Of a DNA stretch of 6,421 nucleotides, positions 1 to 5,597 are shown piece after piece. The notes under the pieces were generated by a model. The model worked only from the letters and a program-made list of their open reading frames with translations. It had not been told where the DNA came from and did no database searches. The position numbers were made by a program, and so were the translations under genes. Positions within the stretch are counted from its first letter, which is position 1; each line of letters opens with the position of its first letter. The stretch lies in assembly GCA_916719935.1 (NCBI GenBank), contig CAKAPY010000083.1:1-6421 (forward strand). Reading direction: 5' to 3'. This DNA comes from an uncultured Actinomyces sp. (GTDB taxonomy: Bacteria > Actinomycetota > Actinomycetes > Actinomycetales > Actinomycetaceae).

Positions 1-152
1 GGCCTTTTCTTTTACCCTTACGCAGTCTTTAGTCCTATGCGACATAGAAGCAACCAAAGCAACAAAACTAAGAAAACCACAGGTCAGAATAGCTTTGCTC
101 TCCTAGCGACCATCTCATTCAGACTTTTCTCAGTAATTACCCATCTATTTGG

Positions 153-182
153 TTGACTCATTATCTGCATCCGACAGAACAT
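153..182 (+). promoter_or_regulatory. Weak promoter candidate for the sucrose operon
   Basis: TTGACT at 153-158 matches the -35 consensus at five of six positions. At an 18-base spacing, GAACAT (177-182) keeps only the A at the second position, the A at the fifth and the final T of a -10 box. A promoter this weak would fit a gene needing induction or activation. Other A/T-rich hexamers nearby could serve instead, so this is only a candidate. Confidence 0.22.
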
Positions 183-219
183 TTTATTTTTCCACACGTT
201 ATTCTGAATTTGCTCATAT

Positions 220-249
220 CCAATTTGCGAAATCTCGCACCTCGATTGG
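220..249 (+). repeat. Nested inverted repeat next to the sucP ribosome binding site
   Basis: An inner repeat, TGCGA (226-230) and TCGCA (235-239), has a 4-base gap. It is enclosed by an outer repeat, CCAAT (220-224) and ATTGG (245-249). As RNA this would be a hairpin with an asymmetric internal loop whose 3' arm overlaps the first bases of the GGGGAG ribosome binding site (248-253), so it could limit translation. As DNA, the 14-base inner palindrome could be an operator for a LacI-type sugar repressor, although it lacks the central CG typical of that family. The role is inferred; only the symmetry is seen. Confidence 0.3.
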
Positions 250-253
250 GGAG
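248..253 (+). promoter_or_regulatory. Ribosome binding site supporting the TTG start of sucP
   Basis: GGGGAG lies 4 bases before the TTG at 258. The GGAG core can pair with the 3' end of 16S rRNA, although the spacing is shorter than the usual 5-9 bases. It supports starting the protein at 258, where the family alignment also begins. Confidence 0.5.
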
Positions 254-257
254 ACCA

Positions 258-1763
258 TTGCAGAATAAGGTTCAACTCATCGCCTATGCCGATCGTTTCG
301 GTGGCAGCACTATTTCCGCCTTGACCGCCACGCTCCGCCAGCATTTTTCAGGAGTCTACGAAGGCGTTCACATCCTCCCCTTCTTCACGCCCTTCGATGG
401 TGCAGACGCAGGTTTTGACCCAGTTGACCACACAAAGGTTGATCCGCGTCTTGGTTCTTGGGATGACGTAGCCGAGCTCTCAAGGACTCACGAAATCATG
501 GTTGACACCATCGTCAATCACGTTTCATGGGAATCTGAGCAGTTCCAAGATGTCATGAAGAATGGCGAGGACAGCCCCTTCGCCCCGATGTTCCTGACCT
601 TGTCCAGTGTCTTCCCCGAAGGTGTGACCGAAGAAGAACTCGCTGGTATCTATCGTCCTCGCCCAGGTCTTCCCCTCACCCACTACTCCTGGGGTGATAA
701 GACCCGTCTGGTCTGGACGACCTTCACCCCACAGCAGGTTGATATCGATACCGATTCGAAGCAGGGTTGGGATTACCTGATGTCGATCCTTGACCAGCTC
801 GGTGCAAGCCATGTTTCCTCGATCCGCCTTGATGCCGTCGGGTATGGAGCTAAGGAAGCACGCACATCCTGCTTCATGATCCCTAAGACCTTCCGCTTGA
901 TTGAACGCATCAAAGAAGAGGGCGCAAAGCGTGGTCTAGAAACTCTGATCGAGGTTCACTCCTACTACAAGAAGCAGATCGACATCGCCAGTAAGGTCGA
1001 CCGCGTCTATGACTTCGCACTTCCCCCTCTCTTGCTCCACTCAATTTTCTCGGGAACAGTAGACTCACTTGAGCACTGGATCAATGTGCGTCCCAATAAT
1101 GCTGTGACCGTACTGGACACGCACGATGGAATCGGCGTCATCGACATCGGTTCGGACCAGCTGGACCGTTCGCTCAAGGGTTTGGTTCCAGATCCCGACG
1201 TCGACCGCCTCGTCGAAACAATCCACGCAAACACCCACGGGGAATCGCGCGAAGCTACCGGTGCCGCGGCCTCGAACCTGGATCTCTACCAGGTCAACTC
1301 CACGTACTACTCCGCATTGGGATGCAACGACCAGCACTACCTCGCCACGCGAGCCGTTCAGTTCTTCCTACCCGGAATCCCCCAGGTCTACTACGTGGGT
1401 GCTCTTGCGGGTGCAAATGACATGGAGCTGCTCAAGCGCACCAACGTTGGTCGTGACATTAACCGTCACTACTACTCAGCACAAGAAGTTGAAGAGAACC
1501 TTCAGCGTCCCGTTGTTCAGGCCCTCAACGCACTGTGCGCATTCCGCAATACTCTTCCGGCCTTTGATGGCGACTTCTCTTACCAGCGAGATGGCGACGT
1601 ACTCACGCTCACTTGGGAAGCTCAGGACGCCAGCGCGCAGTTGACTTTCAACCCCGCGACCCCCTCTGAGACCGGGTCTATTGCTTCCCTGACGTGGACC
1701 GACAGTGAAGGCCAACACCGCACTGACGACCTTCTTGCCCAGCCACCAGTTGCCCACATCTGA
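258..1763 (+). CDS. sucP: Sucrose phosphorylase (GH13 family), TTG start
   Basis: This cytoplasmic enzyme (EC 2.4.1.7) converts sucrose and phosphate into alpha-D-glucose 1-phosphate and fructose. The predicted 501 residues are close to the 504 of the Bifidobacterium adolescentis enzyme, and from memory the two align without gaps through the catalytic region. The expected catalytic residues fall at the same numbers: nucleophile Asp192 (in IRLDAVGYG), acid/base Glu232 (in LIEVHSYYKK) and transition-state stabiliser Asp290 (in DTHDG). The substrate-loop residues Asp342, Tyr344 and Gln345 (in NLDLYQVN), Arg135, Phe156 and Arg399 are also kept, which argues for sucrose rather than sucrose 6-phosphate as substrate. 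An (alpha/beta)8 barrel is followed by a small beta C-terminal domain from about residue 440. The start is a TTG exactly where family members begin (M-x-NKVQLI). An in-frame TTG at 153 would add 35 unrelated residues. The gene precedes an MFS transporter in an apparent operon. Confidence 0.95.
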   Translation: MQNKVQLIAYADRFGGSTISALTATLRQHFSGVYEGVHILPFFTPFDGADAGFDPVDHTKVDPRLGSWDDVAELSRTHEIMVDTIVNHVSWESEQFQDVMKNGEDSPFAPMFLTLSSVFPEGVTEEELAGIYRPRPGLPLTHYSWGDKTRLVWTTFTPQQVDIDTDSKQGWDYLMSILDQLGASHVSSIRLDAVGYGAKEARTSCFMIPKTFRLIERIKEEGAKRGLETLIEVHSYYKKQIDIASKVDRVYDFALPPLLLHSIFSGTVDSLEHWINVRPNNAVTVLDTHDGIGVIDIGSDQLDRSLKGLVPDPDVDRLVETIHANTHGESREATGAAASNLDLYQVNSTYYSALGCNDQHYLATRAVQFFLPGIPQVYYVGALAGANDMELLKRTNVGRDINRHYYSAQEVEENLQRPVVQALNALCAFRNTLPAFDGDFSYQRDGDVLTLTWEAQDASAQLTFNPATPSETGSIASLTWTDSEGQHRTDDLLAQPPVAHI

Positions 1764-1782
1764 CTAGCCATAAGGAGCCAAG

Positions 1783-3084
1783 ATGAACAAGGTTTCTAGA
1801 CAGCCAAGAGAAAACCGGGTCAACCTCATCCGCCTCAGTGTCGGTTTCACCGTCAGCGCGGTTGCCTGTGCGATCCCCTGGGTCGCTTTGACCTCCGTCA
1901 TTTTGCCGGCAGTGCTTGAAGATATTAACGCGGCCGGAAAAGAATCAATGCTGGGCACCATCAACGCGGTTGGTTCGGTAGTTGCGCTTCTTGCAAACGT
2001 TATTTTCGGAACTTTCTCCGACCTGACGCGTTCGCGTTTCGGTAAGCGCACTCCCTGGATCATCATCGGTGGGCTGATTGCTGGTGGTGCGATGGCACTG
2101 CTTGCACTGAACCAACATTCATTCCCGATGATCCTCCTGCTGTGGTGCACGGCCCAGCTGGGATACAACGTTATGCTTGCCCCCTTTGTGGCAACAATGT
2201 CTGACCGCATTCCCGACGAGGTACGCGGAACGATTTCGGGCTTCTATGGGGCCGGAATCGCGGCAGGTCAAACCATCGGCAATCTGGTTGGAGCCCGCCT
2301 TCTCAAGGCGGACAATGGGCTCACTCACGGCTGGCTCCTGGGCGCCGCAGTCTTTGCCGCTATCGGTATCGTCACCGTGATCATCTGGCCACGTGAAGGG
2401 GACAATCGGGGTGAATCTGATGAGAGCTTCTCAGCAAAGCGCATCCTCGAATCCTTCCGCCCGCCGAAGAATGCACCTGATTTCTACTACGCACTTGTTG
2501 GCCGCACCCTGATGATGGGCGGCTACTGGATGATCAACACCTACCTGCTCTACATCGCTCAGGACTACATCTTCGCAGGTAATGCCAATGCAACGACGCT
2601 AGCAGCGGAGCTCATCGCCTCGATGGCAGTGATTACTCTGGCTGTCTCACTGGTCGCAGCACTGGGCGCTGGACCGATCACCGATCTCATCGGTCGCCGC
2701 AAGCTCCCGGTTGCCCTGGCCAGCGTCATGTTTGCGATTGGCTCCGCAATGCCGCTGATCTTCCACTCTGCGCTAGGTATGTACCTCTTTGCGGGAATCG
2801 CTGGCCTTGGGTACGGCGTGTACAACGCGATCGATCAGGCGCTCAACGTTTCGGTCCTTCCCAACCCCGACGAGGCCGGCAAAGACCTGGGAATCTTGAA
2901 CCTGGCGAACACACTATCAATGGTTGTTGGTTCTTTGATGACCTCTGCGATCGTTGTGATTGTCAAGAACATGACCCATACATCAACAACGCCGACTTCG
3001 GCCTACACGGTCGTTTTCATCGTCGCGATCATCGTTGTTTTGATCGCCGCATGGCTCATCATGCGCATCAAGAAGGTCAAGTAA
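1783..3084 (+). CDS. MFS sugar transporter, probably sucrose uptake (ScrT-like)
   Basis: This is a 433-residue inner-membrane protein with about twelve predicted hydrophobic helices: roughly residues 17-45, 57-80, 92-109, 115-137, 151-173, 182-202, 234-262, 274-297, 308-327, 331-351, 370-395 and 407-427. A polar loop (203-232) separates the two halves. The major facilitator motif A is clear after helix 2 (residues 76-92, with DLTRSRFGKRTPW), and a second copy lies in the other half (297-307, GPITDLIGRRK). DRIPDEVRGTISG before helix 5 is another family signature. The start ATG has AAGGAG 5 bases upstream, and only 19 bases separate it from the sucP stop, so the two genes are probably co-transcribed. 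Bifidobacteria carry a similar pair, scrP-scrT, for sucrose use. Sucrose as the substrate is inferred from this context; the protein itself shows only a sugar-type MFS permease, probably a proton symporter. Confidence 0.88.
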   Translation: MNKVSRQPRENRVNLIRLSVGFTVSAVACAIPWVALTSVILPAVLEDINAAGKESMLGTINAVGSVVALLANVIFGTFSDLTRSRFGKRTPWIIIGGLIAGGAMALLALNQHSFPMILLLWCTAQLGYNVMLAPFVATMSDRIPDEVRGTISGFYGAGIAAGQTIGNLVGARLLKADNGLTHGWLLGAAVFAAIGIVTVIIWPREGDNRGESDESFSAKRILESFRPPKNAPDFYYALVGRTLMMGGYWMINTYLLYIAQDYIFAGNANATTLAAELIASMAVITLAVSLVAALGAGPITDLIGRRKLPVALASVMFAIGSAMPLIFHSALGMYLFAGIAGLGYGVYNAIDQALNVSVLPNPDEAGKDLGILNLANTLSMVVGSLMTSAIVVIVKNMTHTSTTPTSAYTVVFIVAIIVVLIAAWLIMRIKKVK

Positions 3085-3099
3085 GCCTCAAACACAATT

Positions 3100-3148
3100 G
3101 CCCGGTGCGTCAGTTGCCTATTGAGCAACCGACGCGCCGGGCTATTTT
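3100..3148 (+). terminator. Intrinsic terminator of the sucrose operon, possibly bidirectional
   Basis: An 18-base arm (3100-3117, starting GCCCGGTGCG) pairs with 3125-3142 (ending CGCCGGGC) around a 7-base loop, with one A-C mismatch and one G-U pair. TATTTTAT follows. It begins 15 bases after the transporter stop. The methyltransferase gene on the other strand ends at 3177, so transcripts from both sides meet here. Read on the - strand, the hairpin is followed by AATTGTGTTT, a weaker but still T-rich tail, so it may stop both units. Confidence 0.88.
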
Positions 3149-3176
3149 ATCGAGGCAGCGGTACCTTGAAAAACTC

Positions 3177-4025
3177 CTACTCCCCCACGCGAGCGTTCTG
3201 CGAGGCAAAGAGGCACATAGCAGCGGCGCTTGCAACGTTGAGGGACTCTGCCTGGCCGCTCATCGGAATCATTACCAGAGCATCACATGCGGCCATTTCT
3301 TCATCGCTCATTCCCTGAGCTTCATTTCCAAAGACCCACGCATGTGATTGGACAAGCCAGCCGCGCCCTTCAAGAGCTGCCTGAGACATCAGCTGACTCA
3401 AACTGTAGGCGCCTTGTGCACCAGAAGTCCCCAGGATTACGCAATGCTGATCGCGAAGGCGCTGGCAGGCCTCGTCAAAGGAGGAAAGGGGAAGGATAGG
3501 AAGGTGGAAAACTGAACCTGCGGAGGAACGAATAACCTTGGGGTTCGAGGCGTCGACGCTCCCCTTCACGGCGATGATTGCACGCGCGCCCATCGCGTCG
3601 GCGGTGCGCATGATTGTTCCCGCATTGCCGGGGTCCCTGCCCTGAGCAAGAACAACAACGCAGTCTCCTGCATGGATTTCAGGCAGTTCACTCTGGATCG
3701 CACCAGCGCGAGCAACCGCGCAAATTCCCTGGCTATCGCGGCTCAGTGCCTCAGAGACTTCGTCGGTGACCTCGTGGACCCAACGACACACTCTGCGCGC
3801 ATCTTCAATAACATCGGGGTGCATCTGAGCGGCTAGTGCCGTGTAATAAACGTCTTCAACGAAGGAGGAACGGTGCCGGACCAGTTCGCGAACTGCCTGG
3901 GGTCCCTCAACAAGGATCTTTCCTTGCTTTGAGCGCGCCGAACGCCCGGCCAATGCCGCGACTTTCTTCACGCGATCAGCGCGAGGATTATCGAGGATGG
4001 ACGGGCGTTCGGAAAAGCTGCTCAC
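3177..4025 (-). CDS. TrmH-family (SpoU) RNA 2'-O-methyltransferase, GTG start
   Basis: This is a 282-residue SPOUT-class enzyme expected to transfer a methyl group from S-adenosylmethionine to a ribose 2'-OH in rRNA or tRNA. The N-terminal part (about 13-105) matches the SpoU substrate-binding domain, with KILVEGPQAVREL at 36-48. The knotted catalytic domain carries all three family motifs: motif 1 DPGNAGTIMRTADAMG (131-146, with Asn134 and catalytic Arg140), motif 2 FGNEAQGMS (232-240, with Glu235) and motif 3 IPMSGQAESLNVASAAAM (253-270, with Ser261 and Asn263). The GTG start lies 7 bases after the rplT stop. The only purine-rich stretch, AAGG, is 12 bases upstream inside rplT, so translation is probably coupled to rplT. 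The target nucleotide cannot be read from the sequence; 23S rRNA is the usual guess for a gene next to rplT, and the family also includes resistance-type TsnR enzymes. Confidence 0.9.
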   Translation of the reverse strand: MSSFSERPSILDNPRADRVKKVAALAGRSARSKQGKILVEGPQAVRELVRHRSSFVEDVYYTALAAQMHPDVIEDARRVCRWVHEVTDEVSEALSRDSQGICAVARAGAIQSELPEIHAGDCVVVLAQGRDPGNAGTIMRTADAMGARAIIAVKGSVDASNPKVIRSSAGSVFHLPILPLSSFDEACQRLRDQHCVILGTSGAQGAYSLSQLMSQAALEGRGWLVQSHAWVFGNEAQGMSDEEMAACDALVMIPMSGQAESLNVASAAAMCLFASQNARVGE

Positions 4026-4032
4026 TGAATGC

Positions 4033-4413
4033 TCAGGCCTTGGGCGCGTTCACGTCGGCAGGCAGAGCCTTCTTTGCAACCTCAACAAGAGCGTTGAAGG
4101 TGGCGATATCATTGACGGCCAGCTCGGCGAGCATGCGGCGATCGACCTCAACACCGGCCAGGTTCAGGCCCTGGATGAAACGGTTGTAGGTCATGCCCTG
4201 TGCGCGGGAAGCAGCGTTGATGCGCTGGATCCACAGGCGACGGAAATCGCCCTTCTTCGCCTTGCGGTCACGGTAGGAGTACACGAATGAGTGCGTGACC
4301 TGTTCCTTGGCCTTGCGGTACATGCGCGAACGCTGGCCACGGTAGCCGGATGCCTGCTCGAGTACGGTGCGACGCTTCTTCTTGGCGTTAACAGAACGCT
4401 TAACACGTGCCAT
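4033..4413 (-). CDS. rplT: 50S ribosomal protein L20
   Basis: This 126-residue, very basic protein binds 23S rRNA early in assembly of the large ribosomal subunit. The family start MARVKRSVNAKKKRR is intact. The conserved core follows, including GYRGQRSRMYRKAKEQV (23-39) and RRLWIQRINAASR (58-70), with FIQGL and the VDRRMLAELA segment near the end. The length is at the upper end of the usual 117-126. The ATG at 4413 has AAGGAG 9 bases upstream. It follows rpmI by 29 bases in the classic infC-rpmI-rplT order. In E. coli and Bacillus, L20 represses its own operon; whether it does so here is unknown, but the infC leader attenuator is an obvious place to look. Confidence 0.98.
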   Translation of the reverse strand: MARVKRSVNAKKKRRTVLEQASGYRGQRSRMYRKAKEQVTHSFVYSYRDRKAKKGDFRRLWIQRINAASRAQGMTYNRFIQGLNLAGVEVDRRMLAELAVNDIATFNALVEVAKKALPADVNAPKA

Positions 4414-4442
4414 TTTCTAAATCTCCTTGTCGAAGGTGCCGG

Positions 4443-4637
4443 TCACTTGCCCAGCAGGGTACGGACGCGCTTGACGTCGGCGGTGGCCAGAACCTGATCC
4501 GAGGCCAGACGACGGGTCTTGCGGGAGGACTTGTGCTCGAGGAGGTGGCGTGCACCAGCCTGCTCGCGCATGATCTTGCCCTTTCCGGTGAGGCGGAAAC
4601 GCTTCTTGGAACCGGAATGCGTCTTATTCTTCGGCAT
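4443..4637 (-). CDS. rpmI: 50S ribosomal protein L35
   Basis: This 64-residue basic protein of the large ribosomal subunit has the family start MPKNKTHSGSKKRF, then LTGKGKIMREQAGARHLLEHKS (residues 17-38) and a lysine/arginine-rich second half. The length is normal. AAGGA lies 8 bases before the ATG at 4637. The gene sits between infC (43 bases upstream) and rplT (29 bases downstream), the normal order in bacteria, and is surely part of their operon. Confidence 0.97.
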   Translation of the reverse strand: MPKNKTHSGSKKRFRLTGKGKIMREQAGARHLLEHKSSRKTRRLASDQVLATADVKRVRTLLGK

Positions 4638-4662
4638 TATTTTGATCCTTCTTCTTCCGGAC

Positions 4663-4675
4663 GGGGTTTAACCCC
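4663..4675 (-). repeat. Small inverted repeat between infC and rpmI
   Basis: GGGG (4663-4666) and CCCC (4672-4675) flank TTTAA, and the symmetry extends inward to GGGGTT and AACCCC. As RNA this gives a short G-C hairpin 25 bases before the rpmI ATG and just after the infC stop. There is no T-tract, so it is not a terminator. It could stabilise the 3' end of infC or affect rpmI translation; neither is shown. Confidence 0.35.
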
Positions 4676-4680
4676 AACCT

Positions 4681-5322
4681 TCACTTCTTCTGTGCATCTG
4701 CCTCTTGCGAGGCCACACGAGCTTGGTCCTTACTGGCGCGTTCTGCGCGCTTACCGCGACGTTCTTCACGTTCAGCTTCGCGACGCTTGCGCTGCTCGTT
4801 GACCGCATCGGACTTGCGCTTCGTAGGCGCAAGAACCATGGTCATGTTGCGGCCGTCTTGGCGAGGCATCGATTCGACAGTGGCGAGTTCTCCAACTTCC
4901 TCAGCAAGACGCTGCAGGAGTCGGACGCCCGCTTCAGGTCGTGACTGTTCACGACCGCGGAACATAATCATGACCTTGACTTTGTCACCGGCGGAAAGGA
5001 AACGTTCAACGTGTCCCTTCTTCACCGAGAAGTCGTGGTCATCAATCTTCAGGCGGAAGCGAATCTCCTTGAGCTGCGTGTTCGCCTGATTACGGCGAGC
5101 GTCGCGAGCCTTCTGAGCCGCTTCATACTTGTATTTTCCGTAGTCCATGAGTTTTGCAACCGGCGGCTTAGCGTCGGGTGCAACCTCAACCAGGTCGAGG
5201 CCCGCTTCTTCGGCAAGACGCAGTGCGTCTTCCACGCGGACAACACCAACCTGTTCTCCTCCGGGTCCCACGAGACGTACCTCGGGAACTCGAATCCGCT
5301 CATTGATGCGAGGCTCGCTAAT
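4681..5322 (-). CDS. infC: Translation initiation factor IF-3, probable ATT start
   Basis: IF3 binds the 30S subunit, prevents premature joining of 50S, and proofreads the start codon and initiator tRNA. From the ATT at 5322 the protein has 213 residues. The N-terminal domain begins at SEPRINERIRVPEVRLVGP (2-20) and contains PPVAKLMDYGKYKYE (53-67). A basic linker follows (about 70-90), then the C-terminal domain with KKGHVERFL (101-109), IMFRGREQSRPE (119-130) and QDGRNMTMVL (155-164). The last 45 residues are a charged K/R/E-rich tail. I chose ATT because AAGGAG (5329-5334) lies exactly 6 bases before it and actinobacterial IF3 proteins begin about there. The next in-frame start upstream is a GTG at 5355, which would add MSRIRLWKEPL, place the ribosome binding site inside the gene, and have only terminator sequence ahead of it. 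Automatic annotation may use 5355. E. coli infC also uses ATT, which lets IF3 repress its own translation. Confidence 0.93.
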   Translation of the reverse strand: MSEPRINERIRVPEVRLVGPGGEQVGVVRVEDALRLAEEAGLDLVEVAPDAKPPVAKLMDYGKYKYEAAQKARDARRNQANTQLKEIRFRLKIDDHDFSVKKGHVERFLSAGDKVKVMIMFRGREQSRPEAGVRLLQRLAEEVGELATVESMPRQDGRNMTMVLAPTKRKSDAVNEQRKRREAEREERRGKRAERASKDQARVASQEADAQKK

Positions 5323-5328
5323 GAGTGG

Positions 5329-5334
5329 CTCCTT
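5329..5334 (-). promoter_or_regulatory. infC: Ribosome binding site that sets the infC ATT start
   Basis: AAGGAG on the - strand is followed by CCACTC and then ATT at 5322-5320. This is a full consensus with ideal 6-base spacing. The nearest standard start codon in frame is 33 bases upstream and has no such site. Confidence 0.75.
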
Positions 5335-5356
5335 CCACAGTCGTATCCGTGACACG

Positions 5357-5390
5357 AAAAAGGCCTTCGTGCCACTGTGCGCACGAAGGC
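5357..5390 (-). terminator. Intrinsic terminator in the infC leader, likely attenuator
   Basis: On the - strand, GCCTTCGTGC (5390-5381) pairs perfectly with GCACGAAGGC (5372-5363) around an 8-base loop, followed by CTTTTT (5362-5357). It points toward infC, and only 22 bases separate it from the ribosome binding site, too little for a separate promoter with a leader. Any transcript from the upstream promoter or from the SseB gene must pass it to reach infC. That makes it a probable attenuator of the infC-rpmI-rplT-methyltransferase operon. On the + strand the hairpin is followed by TTATCC, a poor terminator tail. Confidence 0.8.
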
Positions 5391-5537
5391 TTATCCCGGC
5401 AACAACATCCGTCCGGATGCTACCGTTTAACCCGATCCCCTGGCTCTACGTGGGCAACCCGAAAACTCGGGCGGGAATCAAGGTGGGAGAAACTCCGCTT
5501 GCACGAATCGGGGCGAAATCCCCGATTGGTCGCTAAT

Positions 5538-5560
5538 ATCTTAGCAAATTCATGCCCCAA
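5538..5560 (-). promoter_or_regulatory. Extended -10 promoter candidate for the infC operon
   Basis: On the - strand, TGC (5546-5544) directly precedes TAAGAT (5543-5538), an extended -10 element that matches TATAAT at its first two positions and the last. Transcription would begin near 5531, just before leader hairpin 1. TTGGGG at 5560-5555 could be a -35 only for the alternative -10 box TATTAG (5538-5533), at a 16-base spacing. The position between the SseB stop (5598) and the structured leader fits an operon promoter. Confidence 0.45.
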
Positions 5561-5597
5561 TGGCGATATTCGATTGATGGCAATGCGATGGAATGAC

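Larger units (their letters stand above)
1..257. other. A/T-rich intergenic region upstream of sucrose phosphorylase
   Basis: No credible gene is seen here on either strand. The composition is clearly richer in A/T than the coding region that follows. It contains a short inverted repeat, CTATG-CGA-CATAG (35-47), a weak promoter candidate beginning with TTGACT at 153, and a nested inverted repeat at 220-249 close to the start of sucP. The sucP reading frame stays open upstream to a TTG at 153, but those 35 extra residues resemble nothing in the sucrose phosphorylase family, so I treat them as untranslated leader. The first bases, GGCC followed by T-rich sequence, could be the tail of a terminator cut by the window edge, but the other arm is not visible. 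Confidence 0.6.
5323..5531 (-). promoter_or_regulatory. Structured 5' leader of the infC operon
   Basis: About 210 bases lie between the presumed transcription start and the infC start codon. In order of transcription I see: hairpin 1, AATCGGGG (5527-5520) with CCCCGATT (5513-5506); a small GGAG/CTCC hairpin (5496-5486); CCCGA/TCGGG (5471-5458); GCATCC/GGATGT (5420-5405); and the terminator at 5390-5357. TCGGG occurs three times (5525, 5462, 5435) and CCCGA twice (5512, 5471), so several pairings exclude each other. TTCGTGC at 5507-5501 copies part of the terminator's 5' arm and could pair with its 3' arm instead. infC leaders in Firmicutes and enteric bacteria bind L20 or fold into attenuators; whether this one responds to L20, IF3 or something else is not visible. 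Confidence 0.55.

Noticed and set aside
1..14. T-rich start resembling the tail of a terminator
   Set aside because: Only one arm could be present and the window edge removes the rest, so it cannot be supported.
153..257. N-terminal extension of sucP from a TTG at 153
   Set aside because: The 35 extra residues do not resemble the family, the region is A/T-rich like the intergenic sequence, no ribosome binding site precedes 153, and family alignment starts exactly at the TTG at 258.
1126..1644. Open frame of 172 codons inside sucP, + strand
   Set aside because: It lies entirely within the clearly real sucP in another frame, is dominated by Ser, Thr, Arg and Pro as shadow frames of moderately G/C-rich genes are, and shows no domain.
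4407..4802. Open frame of 131 codons on the + strand opposite rpmI and infC
   Set aside because: Antisense to two certain genes in the infC operon; no motif and no sign of a start site.
5551..5553. Six-codon frame beginning at an ATG at 5553 on the - strand (MNLLRY)
   Set aside because: It overlaps the likely -10 promoter element, so it would not be in the transcript.
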